Part shown: positions 1 through 10,234 of the stretch, piece by piece
How the letters are laid out: each line of letters opens with the position of its first letter
Position numbering within the stretch: position 1 is the first letter of the stretch
Source of the DNA: Mermis nigrescens
Taxonomy: Eukaryota; Nematoda; Enoplea; Mermithida; Mermithidae
Direction of reading: 5' to 3'
DNA: 64,000 bases
Assembly: GCA_036768485.1 (NCBI GenBank)
Contig: JAVLUZ010000523.1
Span: 58,968 to 122,967, forward strand
Program-made: the position numbers and the translations under genes
The notes under the pieces: model-generated
Database searches by the model: none
The model's input: only the letters and a program-made list of their open reading frames with translations
What the model was told of the DNA's origin: nothing

Positions 1-335
1 TGAAAAAGCACAAGAGTTAATGTAGATATTTAAAGGAAATTAAGCATTAAATTTATGCATTCAGACATGACAGCGACTATGATATGGTCGGATAGAAGAT
101 ATACTGTTTGGATTTTAGAACTCAAACTATAGCGTACATTGACGTCAATTGAAATTGTGTAGTGTATAGGATAGGACACATATTGAAGCCATAGGCGTAG
201 CCAGGGGGCATTTGGGGCACATGCCCCCCCCCCAAATTTTTCAGAAATTTTGTTGATTTTTCGAGTGTAATAATTGTGTCCAGAAAATTGAGTTCAAAAA
301 GGCAAAAACGTCAAAAATTTTCCAGCGCTTCGTGC
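1..335. repeat. Left arm of an inverted duplication (partner 3775-4118)
   Basis: Positions 1-335 read as the complement of about 3775-4118 with scattered mismatches. The copied part includes DNA flanking the hAT element, the ATTGAAGC target duplication and the first 150 bases of the element. The right-hand copy therefore shows a second hAT left end (the complement of CATAGGCGTAGCCGGGGGG near 3905-3922). Confidence 0.8.
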
Positions 336-714
336 CGAGTCTCTATTATATTTATTGTTATATAGATCTAATGAGTTCAAAAGCTTAAATTAGCTAAAAT
401 AATCGATCAATTCACATCACTTTAGTGATTTATTGCTCTATTTCTTCGTTGAATGAACCTACGCATGCTTGTTGAGCATAACAGTGAATGTGCAAAAATG
501 ATTGTGTACCAGTTTGTCTATTATTTGCTTTTTCTTTCTTTACAAGGACAGGACACATAATCCTATTCACTAAGTAATAGTTTTAAAAAATGAGCTTGCT
601 AAGCGAGAGTTGTAAACCAAGAGAAACTTAAAGTTTAAACATACCATTAAATTATGAAGAGAATTATAAAGATTTTAAACTATAAGAAAATGAAAAAGAT
701 GGGATTTAACTAAA

Positions 715-1562
715 TTAAAACAAATTTAGAGGATATGATGAAACATTATTGTTGAGAATAGGACGATCACGTGCTATATATAATGACTCCTTGATTAAAA
801 GATCAAAAGAATTGGATGTTCGACTGATAACCTTGAAGCAATCTGATGAAGTTGAATGATTGCTATTTGAGATATGTTTGTGAATAGCAGATAAGCTATC
901 ACCCTGAATTGGCTTTCCTGTAGCAAATGAGATGCCAGTATGTTCTGCAATTCTACTCCCAAAATGTCGACGAGTTTTCGCCAATGTAACTAGCCATACA
1001 GCTAGAACACGTATACTTATATACTAAATTTGAGAGTAGCTGAGCAGGTACAGCATCCTTGTTTTGAAAAACCGGCTTACTATGACAGGTTTGCAAACAA
1101 ACCTTGCTCTAATCTGAGGGTAAAATGCAGATATAAGCTTTAGAATTCTGCTGCGTACATTGTAGCCATGCACACCAATGTAAGGCAAAACAAGAGAATA
1201 GCATAATTTATCACACCCGACTTTTATTTCATCACTCTTATCATAAACCTTTGTCATAAAGTCTGATATGACCTTATCAATCAAGCCAAGGGGATACTCA
1301 TTTTGCAGTAGAGTCTGCTTAGCTTGTCAATATCAGAGACAAAAGTCTGATATGAGTTGCAAATCATGTAAATGCGACTCACAAGTGTTCTTATTAAACC
1401 AACTTTATAGGCAAACGGAATGAAGCTAGACAATTTGGCATAAAGGCCAGAAAATGTAGGTTTCTGATATGATGATGTCACAATATCATCATACTTCCTT
1501 TCAACAAGAACATCAAGGAAATTTAATTTCTTCTCACATTCAGTTTCAAATGTTAACTTCAT
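715..1562 (-). pseudogene. Inverted second copy of the Penelope-like RT/GIY-YIG gene, broken
   Basis: This is the mirror image of the gene at 1580-2431 and is nearly identical to it. It is split into three frames: 1281-1562 (thumb region), 1024-1284 (linker) and 715-984 (GIY-YIG C-terminus, RRHFGSRIAEHTGIS). Small indels break it near 1300 and in the 980-1080 stretch, whereas the right-hand copy is open throughout. The cysteine pair of the nuclease lies in the broken segment. The high identity of the two arms points to a single recent insertion event. Confidence 0.82.
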
Positions 1563-1579
1563 ATTAGGATGTTGCTAAT

Positions 1580-2431
1580 ATGAAGTTCACATTTGAAACT
1601 GAATGTGAGAAGAAATTAAATTTCCTTGATGTTCTTGTTGAAAGGAAGTCTGATGATATTGTGACATCATCAAATCAGAAACCTACATTTTCTGGCCTTT
1701 ATGCCAAATTGTCTAGCTTCATTCCTTTTGCCTATAAAGTTGGTTTAATAAGAACACTTGTGAGTCGCATTTACATGATTTGTAACTCATATCAGACTTT
1801 TGTCTCTGATATTGACAAGCTGAAGCAGACTCTACTGCAAAATGAGTATCCCCTTGGCTTGATTGATAAGGTCATATCAGACTTTATGACAAAGGTTTAT
1901 AATAAGAGTGATGAAATAAAAGTCGGGTGTGATAAATTATGCTATTCTCTTGTTTTGCCTTACACTGGTGTGCATGGCTACAATGTACGCAGCAGAATTC
2001 TAAAGCTTATATCTGCATTTTACCCTCAGATTAGAGTAAGGTTTGTTTACAAACCTGTCATGTGTATAAGCCGGTTTTTCAAAAACAAGGATGCTGTACC
2101 TGCTCAGCTACTCTCAAATTTAGTATATAAGTATACGTGTTCTAGCTGTATGGCTAGTTACATTGGCGAAACTCGCCGACATTTTGGGAGTAGAATTGCA
2201 GAACATACTGGCATCTCATTTGCTACAGGAAAGCCAATTCAGGGTGATAGCTTATCTGCTATTCACAAACATATCTCAAATAGCAATCATTCAATTTCAT
2301 CAGATTGCTTCAAGGTTATCAGTCGAACATCCAATTCTTTTGATCTTTTAATCAAGGAGTCATTATATATAGCACATGATCGTCCTATTCTCAACAATAA
2401 TGTTTCATCATATCCTCTAAATTTGTTTTAA
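1580..2431 (+). CDS. Penelope-like reverse transcriptase C-terminus with GIY-YIG endonuclease (5'-truncated)
   Basis: This 283-residue open frame is the C-terminal part of a Penelope-like polyprotein. The first 130 residues or so resemble the end of the reverse transcriptase (FLDVLVERK, then a KPTFSGLYAK segment and a downstream basic region). A GIY-YIG nuclease follows from about residue 185: CSSCMASYIGETRRHFGSRI is the family's signature with its paired cysteines, and EH and SAIHKH follow. The C-terminus (LIKESLYIAHDRPILNN) is also typical. The catalytic reverse transcriptase motifs upstream, including the YADD box, are absent, so this copy cannot act alone. The methionine start is arbitrary because the reading frame begins at the inversion junction. 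Confidence 0.88.
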   Translation: MKFTFETECEKKLNFLDVLVERKSDDIVTSSNQKPTFSGLYAKLSSFIPFAYKVGLIRTLVSRIYMICNSYQTFVSDIDKLKQTLLQNEYPLGLIDKVISDFMTKVYNKSDEIKVGCDKLCYSLVLPYTGVHGYNVRSRILKLISAFYPQIRVRFVYKPVMCISRFFKNKDAVPAQLLSNLVYKYTCSSCMASYIGETRRHFGSRIAEHTGISFATGKPIQGDSLSAIHKHISNSNHSISSDCFKVISRTSNSFDLLIKESLYIAHDRPILNNNVSSYPLNLF

Positions 2432-2584
2432 TTTAGTTAAATCCCATCTTTTTCATTTTCTTATAGTTTAAAATCTTTTATAATTCTCTTCATAATTTAA
2501 TGGCATGTTTAAACTTTAAGTTTCTCTTGGTTTACAACTCTCGCTTAGCAAGCTCATTTTTTAAAACACATAATCCTATTTTAA

Positions 2585-2803
2585 ATGAAAGGAATGGCTA
2601 AATTTTCTTATGTTTTTGCGCATTTTATGTTTTCTGAATTATATCTTGTTAATACGAAGGCCACAAATGGGCCTGAAAACGATAAGAACAAAATTGTCAA
2701 TGATACATCTTTTTTATATCTTATTGGCAGCACCCTTTGCTGTGCTTTATACTTAGCAGAGGTTGAAAAGCGCATTTCAGCTCAGAAATCTTGTACAATG
2801 TAG
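2585..2803 (+). CDS. Small hypothetical ORF shared with the remnant at 53.5 kb
   Basis: This 72-residue ORF begins MKGMAKFSYVFAHF and contains KATNGPEND. I do not recognise the family. A clear relative lies at 53537-53749, with the same start and the KATNGPE motif, inside another hAT-like remnant that matches the flanking DNA on both sides. The ORF sits directly after the Penelope target duplication, so it belongs to the host hAT-like element and not to Penelope. It may be a transposase exon remnant or simply open noncoding DNA that was amplified with the element. Confidence 0.3.
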   Translation: MKGMAKFSYVFAHFMFSELYLVNTKATNGPENDKNKIVNDTSFLYLIGSTLCCALYLAEVEKRISAQKSCTM

Positions 2804-3511
2804 GACTTCATCAATTTTCAGTGTTTTGGGCTTAATTTAGAACCGAGATTTGGTCGATTTTGCGAAAATATTCAACATTAAAGTGTTTTTTTACAAAATT
2901 TTCTAGGGGACGATTGATCGCACCACCACAGCCCCCGCCATAAAATCTCGTTGCACATGTGCAGCGAGATTTTTGGGAGGACGAAAAGGAAAAGGCTTTG
3001 CCGAAATCAATTCGTCTGTTATGTATGATTTAAGTGGTATAAATTGTGTTTTAAGAGCTAAAACGTCAAAATTTCCAGCGCATGGCGCTGCAGGTTATTG
3101 TTTTTTCTTTTTGTAAAGCTTCAGCATTGTGTTTAATAGCCTAGATCAGGCAAAATATCACAGAATATTAGTATTCACAGGCTACAAAATGTTAAGGACT
3201 GTCAAAGATTACTAAAATCCCTGTTGCTTTGCGCCTCTAATGATTTATGAACTGTTTGTAAATTAAAAGACCATAAATTCTACATGAAAATTTCGAAAAT
3301 TTCGAAAATTTCCGGCGTTTTGCGCTGATTAACATTTTTGTATTTCTGATCGTCAAAAACCCATAAATTAGCTAGGCTACACTACTAAAGGTCGAAAAAC
3401 TCAGTTTTGTTATAGGTACACAACGTTACTAACATTCAATGCAAAATTAGTCTTAAAAATTTTTTGTGTATGCCCCTGAACCAAAATCCAGGCTACGCCT
3501 CTGATTGAAGT

Positions 3512-3774
3512 GTTGTATAGAAGATGAATGCACATATGAAGTTGACAAGTATATGATAATGAGCTGGTGGGCAGAAGTAAGGCGAATGGATTTAAATAGA
3601 ATCACAGGCTAGCAAATTCATAAGAAATACGGACAACAGCTGGAATAGTAAATGTCTAAAATATTAACAATAATTATTTGAGGCCCGGTTGAGGTCCGGT
3701 GGTTTTCAGCTGAGCCCGGGCCTGCTATGACCGGCCAGGCCCGGTCCAGGCCTGGGTACCCAGTCAATCACTGG
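3512..3774. other. Noncoding spacer
   Basis: Unique-looking AT-rich DNA is followed by a GC-rich block with GGCCCGG-type motifs (3682-3765). A similar GC-rich block recurs near 4380-4400. I see no gene. Confidence 0.4.
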
Positions 3775-4118
3775 ACTCAACGTGAAGCGCCGGAAAATTT
3801 TTGTCATTTTTGCCTTTTTGAACTCAATTTTCTGGACACAATTATTACACTCAAAAAATCGACAAAATTTCTGAAAAATTTCGGGGGGCAAGTGCCCTCA
3901 ATACCCCCCGGCTACGCCTATGGCTTCAATACGTGTCCTATCCTATACACTACACAATTTCAATTGACGTCGATGTACGCTATAGTTTGAGTTCTAAAAT
4001 CCAATCAGCATATCTACTATCCGACCATGTCATAGTCGCTGTTATGTCTGAATGCATAAATTTAATGCTCCATTTCCTTTAAATATCTAGATGAAACCTT
4101 GTGCTTTTCAAAACCGTG
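3775..4118. repeat. Right arm of the inverted duplication (partner 1-335)
   Basis: This is the mirror of 1-335. It carries a second truncated hAT terminus followed by GCTTCAAT, the complement of the target duplication. The divergence between the arms argues against a simple assembly fold-back. Confidence 0.8.
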
Positions 4119-4373
4119 TTTAGTTGCACGTGCATTTTAATAATGGAATTGCGCGCTATTGTATTAAAAACTTTGTTCTTGCTTGAATAATGCTACCAAA
4201 ATCCTTGCTAACTACTTAATTTATTTTTAGAAAGATTGAATAATTAAGCGAGCTTTAGAATTCAAAAATCTTTTTGATACAGCAGTAAGCCTTGCGTATG
4301 ACAAATAACAAATGTAAAATTGGTCTAAATATGTATCTTATGCATAACATTATATTGGAAGCAAGGCATGTTG

Positions 4374-5000
4374 TTAGTATATAGCCCGGGCCCGGCCTGG
4401 TATTTTTTGAGCCTGGTTGATCACTGGGGCCAGGTTGTTTAAACTTAAATGAGGAGTTTTATTATAACTATTGAGAATACTTTTATATACTCTAGTCCAG
4501 TTTTCATCAGAATAATAAGTCATATACCGCATAAGCTTAAACCGTTCAACAAAATTAGCTTTAATTTTTGTTGCTTTTGTCAATATATGCATGACAGAAT
4601 GAGCATTTAATAATTTATTGAAGGCACCTCATGAATTCATTGCCATGATCGGTCCTGATGGATTGTGGTTTTTGCCTCATTTAATATCTTTCAAACACTA
4701 TAGCGAAGCTGCATCAGCACGCTTATAGTTATTGCCTCACCATATGCCTTTTGTGAAAGTCATCAACTGCCATTAAGATGCAACGATTTCTATATTTTAC
4801 CTTTAAATTCCTTTAAATCTAAAGATCAACATCCCACATGACATTTGGCTCCAGAAACAATTATAGAGCGTCTTGAAAAACCTTTTCAAAACTGGTTTAT
4901 GTAGCTGTAATAAGTAAACTGATTATTCAAGAATTTTCTCACCGTATCAGCCGATATTTCTTCCCTATTTTAAGAACCTTCTGCAATCGTTGATACCTGA
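4374..5000 (-). pseudogene. Polinton-type integrase fragment, left arm
   Basis: The minus-strand frame at 4374-4592 includes KIKANFVERF and TYYSDENWTRVYKSILNSYN. This is the C-terminal part of a retroviral-type (DDE) integrase core of the kind found in Polinton/Maverick elements. The rest of the core, to about 5000, is present as the complement of 8640-9020 but is broken by stops and indels. It is a mirror copy of the integrase on the right arm and ends where the inverted repeat ends. Confidence 0.65.
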
Positions 5001-5084
5001 AAAAAGAGGCCTCCGTCCAATACTGCTTTATGATCTCCATGCTTTATAAACTCAAATAATTATTAATGTTTATAACCTAAACTG

Positions 5085-5570
5085 CAAGAAAAATTTGAAA
5101 CTTACAAGACTTTTTCACAAGATTTTACAAAATAATTCCAAACTTTACAAAATAATTTTCAAAATTTACTAAATATTTTCCAAACTTTACAAGATTCTTA
5201 TGCTTAAGCATGTAAAAAAGATTCCAAACTTTACAGAATAATTTCGAAACTGCAGACATTTTCAAATTTTACAAAATAATTTCCAAACTTTACAAAATAA
5301 ATTCGAAACTTTACAAGCCTACTTCAAAACTTTACAAGACTTTTTTGAAACTTTACAAGCTTTTCACAAGATTTTACAAAAAATTTTGAAGCCTACCAAC
5401 CAAATTTTGAATCTTTGCAAAACTTCTATCCTACAGCATGTCAAAGTTGTTCGAAATTTTACAAAATTATTTCGGAACTTTACAAAAAAATTTGAAACTT
5501 TACAAGATTTCCCTGAAACTTTACAAACTTTCCATAAGATTTTACAAAAAATTTTGCGGCAATACAGCTA
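5085..5570. repeat. Minisatellite of TTTACAA-type units, left arm
   Basis: Imperfect units of about 20-35 bases share the core GAAACTTTACAAGA and its variants. The array has a mirrored partner at 8040-8620. Short ORFs through it are composition artefacts. Confidence 0.8.
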
Positions 5571-5679
5571 AATTTTGGAACTTCATGACAAATTTCTACA
5601 ATCAGGCGGTGATAACATATAGGCAGCGAGGGGGGGGGGGCTTCAATGAGGCAGAATAGCCAAAAAATAGTGCAGGTTC

Positions 5680-6435
5680 GCTAGATTCTAGGGGCCCCCT
5701 ACCCACCCCTATGTGTAGCTGTCACACCATTCAAATGCCCAGGGTCTTACAGATATAGCAGGAATTTTCATTGTCTTTGAATTTTAAGGTGATTTTTGAC
5801 TGAAATGTATCAAAAATGATGCTTTTCTTAGCTGGAGAATCCGTTTTTAGTTGAACTTTGCCTAAATGTCTTATGGAACTGTTGAAATCCCATCTGGTAA
5901 AACTTTCCGCTTCACATATAAATATGGTAATCCCTGCTTCTCTTGTATATACGTCCACATATGATTATCTGGTTGCAGCCACACATGGGCGTGAGGGGGG
6001 CTTTGGGGGTCCTGACCATAGATGCACAGCATGGCCGATCTGGGGGATCAGCCGGTCTGGCGTGCGGGGGGTCAAAAACCAAGCTTTTTTTGACTTAAAT
6101 GACCCAAAAAATTGGCATAAATGCTAAAATAGCGCTAAAAGTACGTTATTACACAGTTTCTAGTCAATTTGGAGCACTTTTGAAGAAAATTTTCAATTTT
6201 AACCCGTTTTTAGCCTTCATTTTGCCTTATTTTCTCTGCGAAATTTGCATTTTCCTATTCTGGGGAGTCGGTCAGGACCCTCCAAACCCGCCCACGTGCA
6301 TGTCAGGTCCTGACCTGACCCCCCAAGCATTTGAAATACTCCCCACAGACCCCTCCAGAATGCTATTTTTAGCCATTTTTAGAGCTACTTTTGTCCATTT
6401 ACACTACTTTTACCCTCAGAATTTTGGTGCTGCCC
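5680..6435. repeat. GC-rich repeat block within the left arm
   Basis: This block includes a CCTGACCATAGATGCACAGC stretch and G-runs, with a mirrored partner at 7250-8005. A diverged third copy lies at 60370-60665, so it is an interspersed repeat that was captured in the palindrome. No coding function is evident. Confidence 0.6.
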
Positions 6436-6439
6436 ACCA

Positions 6440-7190
6440 CAGTTTTTTTTTGTATTCGGCAAAGATTTTTCCCGATGTACAAAGACTTTTTCGGGACCGT
6501 CTTTGTACATGTACAAAGATTTTTGGGAAGACAAAAATTGCAAAAAAGGTCTACAATTCGAAAAAAATTTCGGCGCTTCTCGCCGAAATGAGTAGTTGTG
6601 TGTTCTATATATCTTTATAATGGCAGGAATTGCATTTCAAAAGTAAAAATGTCAAATTTTTCGGCGCTTCGCGCCGTTTTTAAGACGATTCTTAGTGATT
6701 TTTGCCCTTAGAGACCCAGAAATTAGCTAAAACACACTACGAAAAGTCGAAGAACTCTGTTTTTACGATGCTAAAATCGCTGCTGTACCATATTTTAGTA
6801 TCCAAAAATTTTGTGTGTACAAAATGTACAAAGATTTTTAGGAAGACAAAAACTGTAAAAAGGTGTAAAATCTCAAAATTTTCGGCGCTTCGTGCCGAAC
6901 TGATAAATTATTTGTCCTATATATCTTTAAAATGGCAGAATTTGCATTTAGAATGGAAAAATGTCAATATTTTTTCGCGCTTCGCGCCGTTTTCAGATAA
7001 TTTTTAGTAATTTTTAGTGTCATAAACCCAGAAATTAGCTAAAATACACTACCTAAGATCGAAAACCCTGTTTTACCACACTAAAATCGCTACTGTTACT
7101 ATATTATAGTACACAAAAATTTGCATGTGCAAAATGTACAATGACTTTTGGGGACCATCTTTGTACATGTACAAACGGACCTTGTACAAA
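6440..7190. repeat. Interspersed repeat in the palindrome loop, two tandem units
   Basis: Two diverged units (about 6440-6810 and 6815-7190) share GTACAAAGATTTTT, GGCAGAATTTGCATT-type and GGCGCTTCGCGCCG segments. A single related copy lies at 49218-49629. The repeat is noncoding. Confidence 0.7.
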
Positions 7191-8039
7191 AACATTGCTG
7201 CCCACACATGGTTGCATCAAGATAAGCTTCTTGATGCAACCATGCGTGGGCAGCACCAAAATTCTGGGGGTCAAAGTAGTGTAAATGGACAAAAGTAGCT
7301 CTAAAAATGGCTAAAAATAGCATTCTGGAGGGGTCTGTGGGGAGTATTTCAAATTCTTGGGGTCAGGACCAGACATGCACATGGAAGGGTTTGGGGGCTG
7401 ACCTACCCCACCCCAGAATAGGGAAATGGAAAACTTTGCCGGGAAAATAAGGCAACATGAAGGCTAAAAACGGGTGAAAATTGGACATATTCTTCAAAAG
7501 TGCTCCAAATTGACCAGAAACTGTGTAATAACGCACTTTTAGCGCTACTTTAGCGTTTATGCCAATATTTCAGGTCATTTTAGCAAAAAAGCTCGGTTTT
7601 TGACCCCCGCTCCCCAGACCGGCTGATCCCCCCCAAGATCAGCCATGCTGTGCATCTATGGTCAGGACCCCCAAAGACCCCCTCCCCTCACGCCCAAGTG
7701 TGGCTGCAACCAGATAATCATATGTGGACGTATATACAACAGAAGCAGGGATTACCATATTTATATGTGAAGCGGAAAGTTTTACCAGATGAGATTTTGA
7801 CAGTTCCATAAGACATTTAGACAAAGTTCAACTAAAAACGGATTCTCCAGCTAAGGAAGGCATCATTTTTGATACATTTCAGTCAAAAATCACCTTAAAA
7901 TTCAAAAACAATGAAAATTCCTGCTATATCTGTAAGACCCTGGGCATTTGAATGGTGTGACAGCTACACATAAGGGTGGGGAGGGGGCCTCTAGAATCTA
8001 GCGAACCTGCACTATTCTTTTGGCCATTCTGCCTCATTG

Positions 8040-8620
8040 AAGCCCCCCCCTTGCTGCCTATATGTTATCACTGCCTGATTGTAGAAATTTGTCATGAAGT
8101 TCCAAAATTTAGCAGTATTGCCGCAAAATTTTTTGTTAGATATTATGAAAAGTTTGTAAAGTTTCAGGGAAATCTTGTAAAGTTTCAAAATTTTTTGTAA
8201 AGTTTCGAAATAATTTTGTAAAATTTCGAGCAACTTTGACATGCTGTAGGATAGAAGTTTTGTAAAGTTTCAAAATTTGGTTGTTAGGCTTCAAAATTTT
8301 TTGTAAAATCTTGTGAAAAGCTTGTAAATTTTCAGAAAGTCTTGTAAAGTTTTGAAGTAGGCTTGTAAAGTTTCAAATTTATTTCGTAAAGTTTGGAAAT
8401 TATTTTGTGAAATTTGAAAATGTCTGCAGAGTTTCGAAATTATTCTGTAAAGTTTGGAATCTTTTTTACATGCTTAAGCATAGAAATCTTGTAAAGTTTG
8501 GAAAATATTTTGTAAATTTTGAAAATTATTTTGTAAAGTTTGGAAATTATTTTGTAAAATCTTGTGAAAAGTCTTGTAAGTCTCGAAATTTTCTTGCACT
8601 TTGAGTTATAAATATTAATA
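8040..8620. repeat. Minisatellite of TTGTAAAGTTT-type units, right arm
   Basis: Imperfect short units share the core CTTGTAAAGTTTCAAA. The array is the inverse partner of 5085-5570 and lies directly 5' of the integrase remnant. Confidence 0.8.
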
Positions 8621-8639
8621 ATTATTTGAGTTTATAAAG

Positions 8640-9708
8640 CACGGAGATCATAAAGCAGTATTTGATGGAGGCAGGCAGGCCAGCCTCTTTTTTCAGGTAT
8701 CAACAAATTGCAGAAGGTTCTTAAAAATAGGGAAGAAATATTGGCTGATACGGTGAGAAAATTCTTGAAAAATCAGTTCACTTATCACAGCTACATAAAC
8801 CAGTTTTTAAAGGTTTTTCAAGACGCTCTATAATTGTTTGTGGGCCAAATATCATGAGGGATGTTGGTCTTTTAGATTTAAAGGAATTTAAAGGTAAAAC
8901 TGTAGAAATCGTTACATCTTAATGGCAGTTGATGTCTTTTCACAAAAGGCATATGGTGAGGCTATTACTAATAAGAGTGCTGATGCAACTGCTAGAGTGT
9001 TTGAAAGGATATTAAATGGGGCAAAAACCACAATCCATCAGGACTGATCAGGGAATGAATTCAAAAGGTGCCTTCAATAAATTATCAAATGCTCATTCTG
9101 TTACGCATATATTGACAAGCTACCCAAAAATTAAAGCTAATTTTGTTGAACAATTTCATAGGACATTTCGTGAAAAGCTTATGCAGTATACGACTTATTA
9201 TTCTGATAAAAACTAGACTAGAGTATATAAAAGTATTCTCAATAGTTATAATAATACTCCTCAATTAAGTTTAAACAACCTGGCCCCTAATGATGTAGAT
9301 TCAGAGAACACTGGTAAATTATTAGAATTTATGTTAAAAAGACAGAAAAATATAAAAATGAACCAATATTTAATGTTGGAGAAATTGTTAGAGTAAATTC
9401 TTTGAAAGAAAATTTCGCAAAAGCTAGTAAGCATACATTCACACATGAATTGTTCAAAATCAATAGCATATCTCAATGTACACCAAAAACATATAAGCTG
9501 GAAGATATGTTAGGCGGACCCATAACTGGTGCTTTTTATGAAAAAGAACTACAATTGGCCGAGCCAGAAGCTGAAAAGCACAAGAGAGTCAAAAAAGCTA
9601 TAAAATATCAATAAATCACAGTATAAAGTAAGATATAAAAATTGGCCAGCAAAATTTGATAGGATTTTATCAAGAAATGAATTGAGATTTTACGAACAGC
9701 CTAAATAA
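8640..9708 (+). pseudogene. Polinton-type integrase with C-terminal chromodomain, right arm
   Basis: Conceptual reading across several frames gives a retroviral-type integrase. The segment at about 8840-9010 has a conserved VDVFSQKAYG-like strand. The frame at 9016-9216 has SIRTDQG (the second catalytic aspartate) and KIKANFVEQFHRTFREKL (the catalytic glutamate helix). The frame at 9402-9614 has FTHELFKI and YKLEDMLGGPITGAFYEKEL, the C-terminal domain typical of Polinton integrases. At about 9618-9708 a chromodomain-like end follows (YKVRYKNWPAKFD, then ELRFYEQPK). The gene is broken by stops near 8915 and 9214 and by frame changes. It would have catalysed element insertion. Confidence 0.72.
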
Positions 9709-9710
9709 AA

Positions 9711-10075
9711 ATGGCTCAAATAAGGCTGAAACGAAAATTGGCTTTTCTGCATTTATTAAGCACCGTGAGACAGCCACAAAGAGATGCACTGATAAATACG
9801 GCAACTAAGGAAAAATATTATGCATATGCGATTGTGCAAACAATTTTTTTGAATGGCAATTTTCCACTCTCTGACAAAGAGGTAGACAAAACTTAGGTGA
9901 ATTCAGAATCAAATAATATGCTTAGCTAACAACAAAAAGGCAAGCAGCTAAAGAAAAGAAAAGACGTTATCATACAGAATGGTGGATTCTTACCTATTTT
10001 ACTAGCTCTGATTCATTCTATAGCTGGCAGTTTACTAGCAGATGCAATCATGGGTAAAAAGGATGCAGAGAATGT
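9711..10075 (+). pseudogene. Small Polinton-type ORF with GGFLP motif
   Basis: Right after the integrase stop, an ORF at 9711-9896 starts MAQIRLKRKLAFLHLL. After a stop at 9894-9896, a second open stretch (about 9965-10075) reads IQNGGFLPILLALIHSIAGS. Small Polinton and adintovirus proteins of this layout (a lysine-rich helical part, then a GGFLP hydrophobic segment) are commonly compared with adenovirus minor core or capsid proteins. That comparison comes from general knowledge and I could not test it here. The position next to the integrase supports a Polinton origin. Confidence 0.5.
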
Positions 10076-10234
10076 TCAAATTTAATTATTACGACAAAAA
10101 AATCAGGGTTGGGTACCAATTGCACATGAACCCCAAATTTAGTGATCGAAATTTGACCAAAAAATCTGTCCATACTTGCAGAACAACTGGGTGCAAAGCG
10201 CCAGTAACATTTTTCTCTATCCAATATTTTTGAC

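Larger units (their letters stand above)
568..2565. mobile_element. Head-to-head Penelope-like element dimer
   Basis: Two copies of the same Penelope-like 3' half face away from a centre near 1571. The left copy reads on the minus strand and the right copy on the plus strand. Their untranslated tails also match: 590-714 is the complement of about 2437-2560. The whole block is flanked by an exact 15-bp duplication, ACACATAATCCTATT, at 553-567 and 2566-2580. A related sequence near 53.52 kb resembles the uninterrupted target site. Penelope-like elements are known to insert as tandem or inverted partial copies, and this arrangement fits that habit. Confidence 0.85.
190..3503. mobile_element. hAT-type DNA transposon carrying a nested Penelope insertion
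   Basis: The ends are imperfect terminal inverted repeats: CATAGGCGTAGCCAGG on the left and the complement of CAGAGGCGTAGCCTGG on the right. They are flanked by ATTGAAGC (182-189) and ATTGAAGT (3504-3511), an 8-bp target duplication with one mismatch. Eight-base duplications and CA-type termini are typical of the hAT superfamily. No transposase is recognisable inside. The interior holds a Penelope-like insertion (568-2565) and a small ORF at 2585-2803 that has a relative in another hAT-like remnant near 53.5 kb. Assignment to hAT rests on termini and duplication length only. Confidence 0.7.
4430..9290. repeat. Giant inverted repeat (arms about 2 kb) around an integrase gene
   Basis: The left arm, about 4430-6430, is the complement of the right arm, about 7250-9290. 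Matching landmarks are the integrase fragments (4435-5000 with 8640-9285), the minisatellite (5090-5570 with 8040-8620), the stretch at 5700-6000 with 7680-8000, and the GC-rich block at 5985-6430 with 7250-7680. The loop at 6440-7190 holds a different repeat. A perfect short palindrome, CTTGATGCAACC with its complement, lies at about 7202-7240. The arms differ by many substitutions and small indels, so this is an old biological duplication. Confidence 0.85.

Noticed and set aside
3706..3990. Overlapping ORFs on both strands with GPGLAG-like or GQARSRPG-like peptides
   Set aside because: They arise from the GC-rich GGCCCGG block and the inverted hAT end. There is no family signature.
5386..5659. 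ORFs made of repeated LYK/FTK peptides (also 8012-8242 and 8407-8604)
   Set aside because: These are translations of the TTTACAA minisatellite. Composition alone explains the open frames.
1..9290. Assembly or chimeric-read artefact as the source of both giant inverted repeats
   Set aside because: The arms carry many independent substitutions and indels and end at different points, which a simple fold-back read would not give. Long-read confirmation is still the decisive test.
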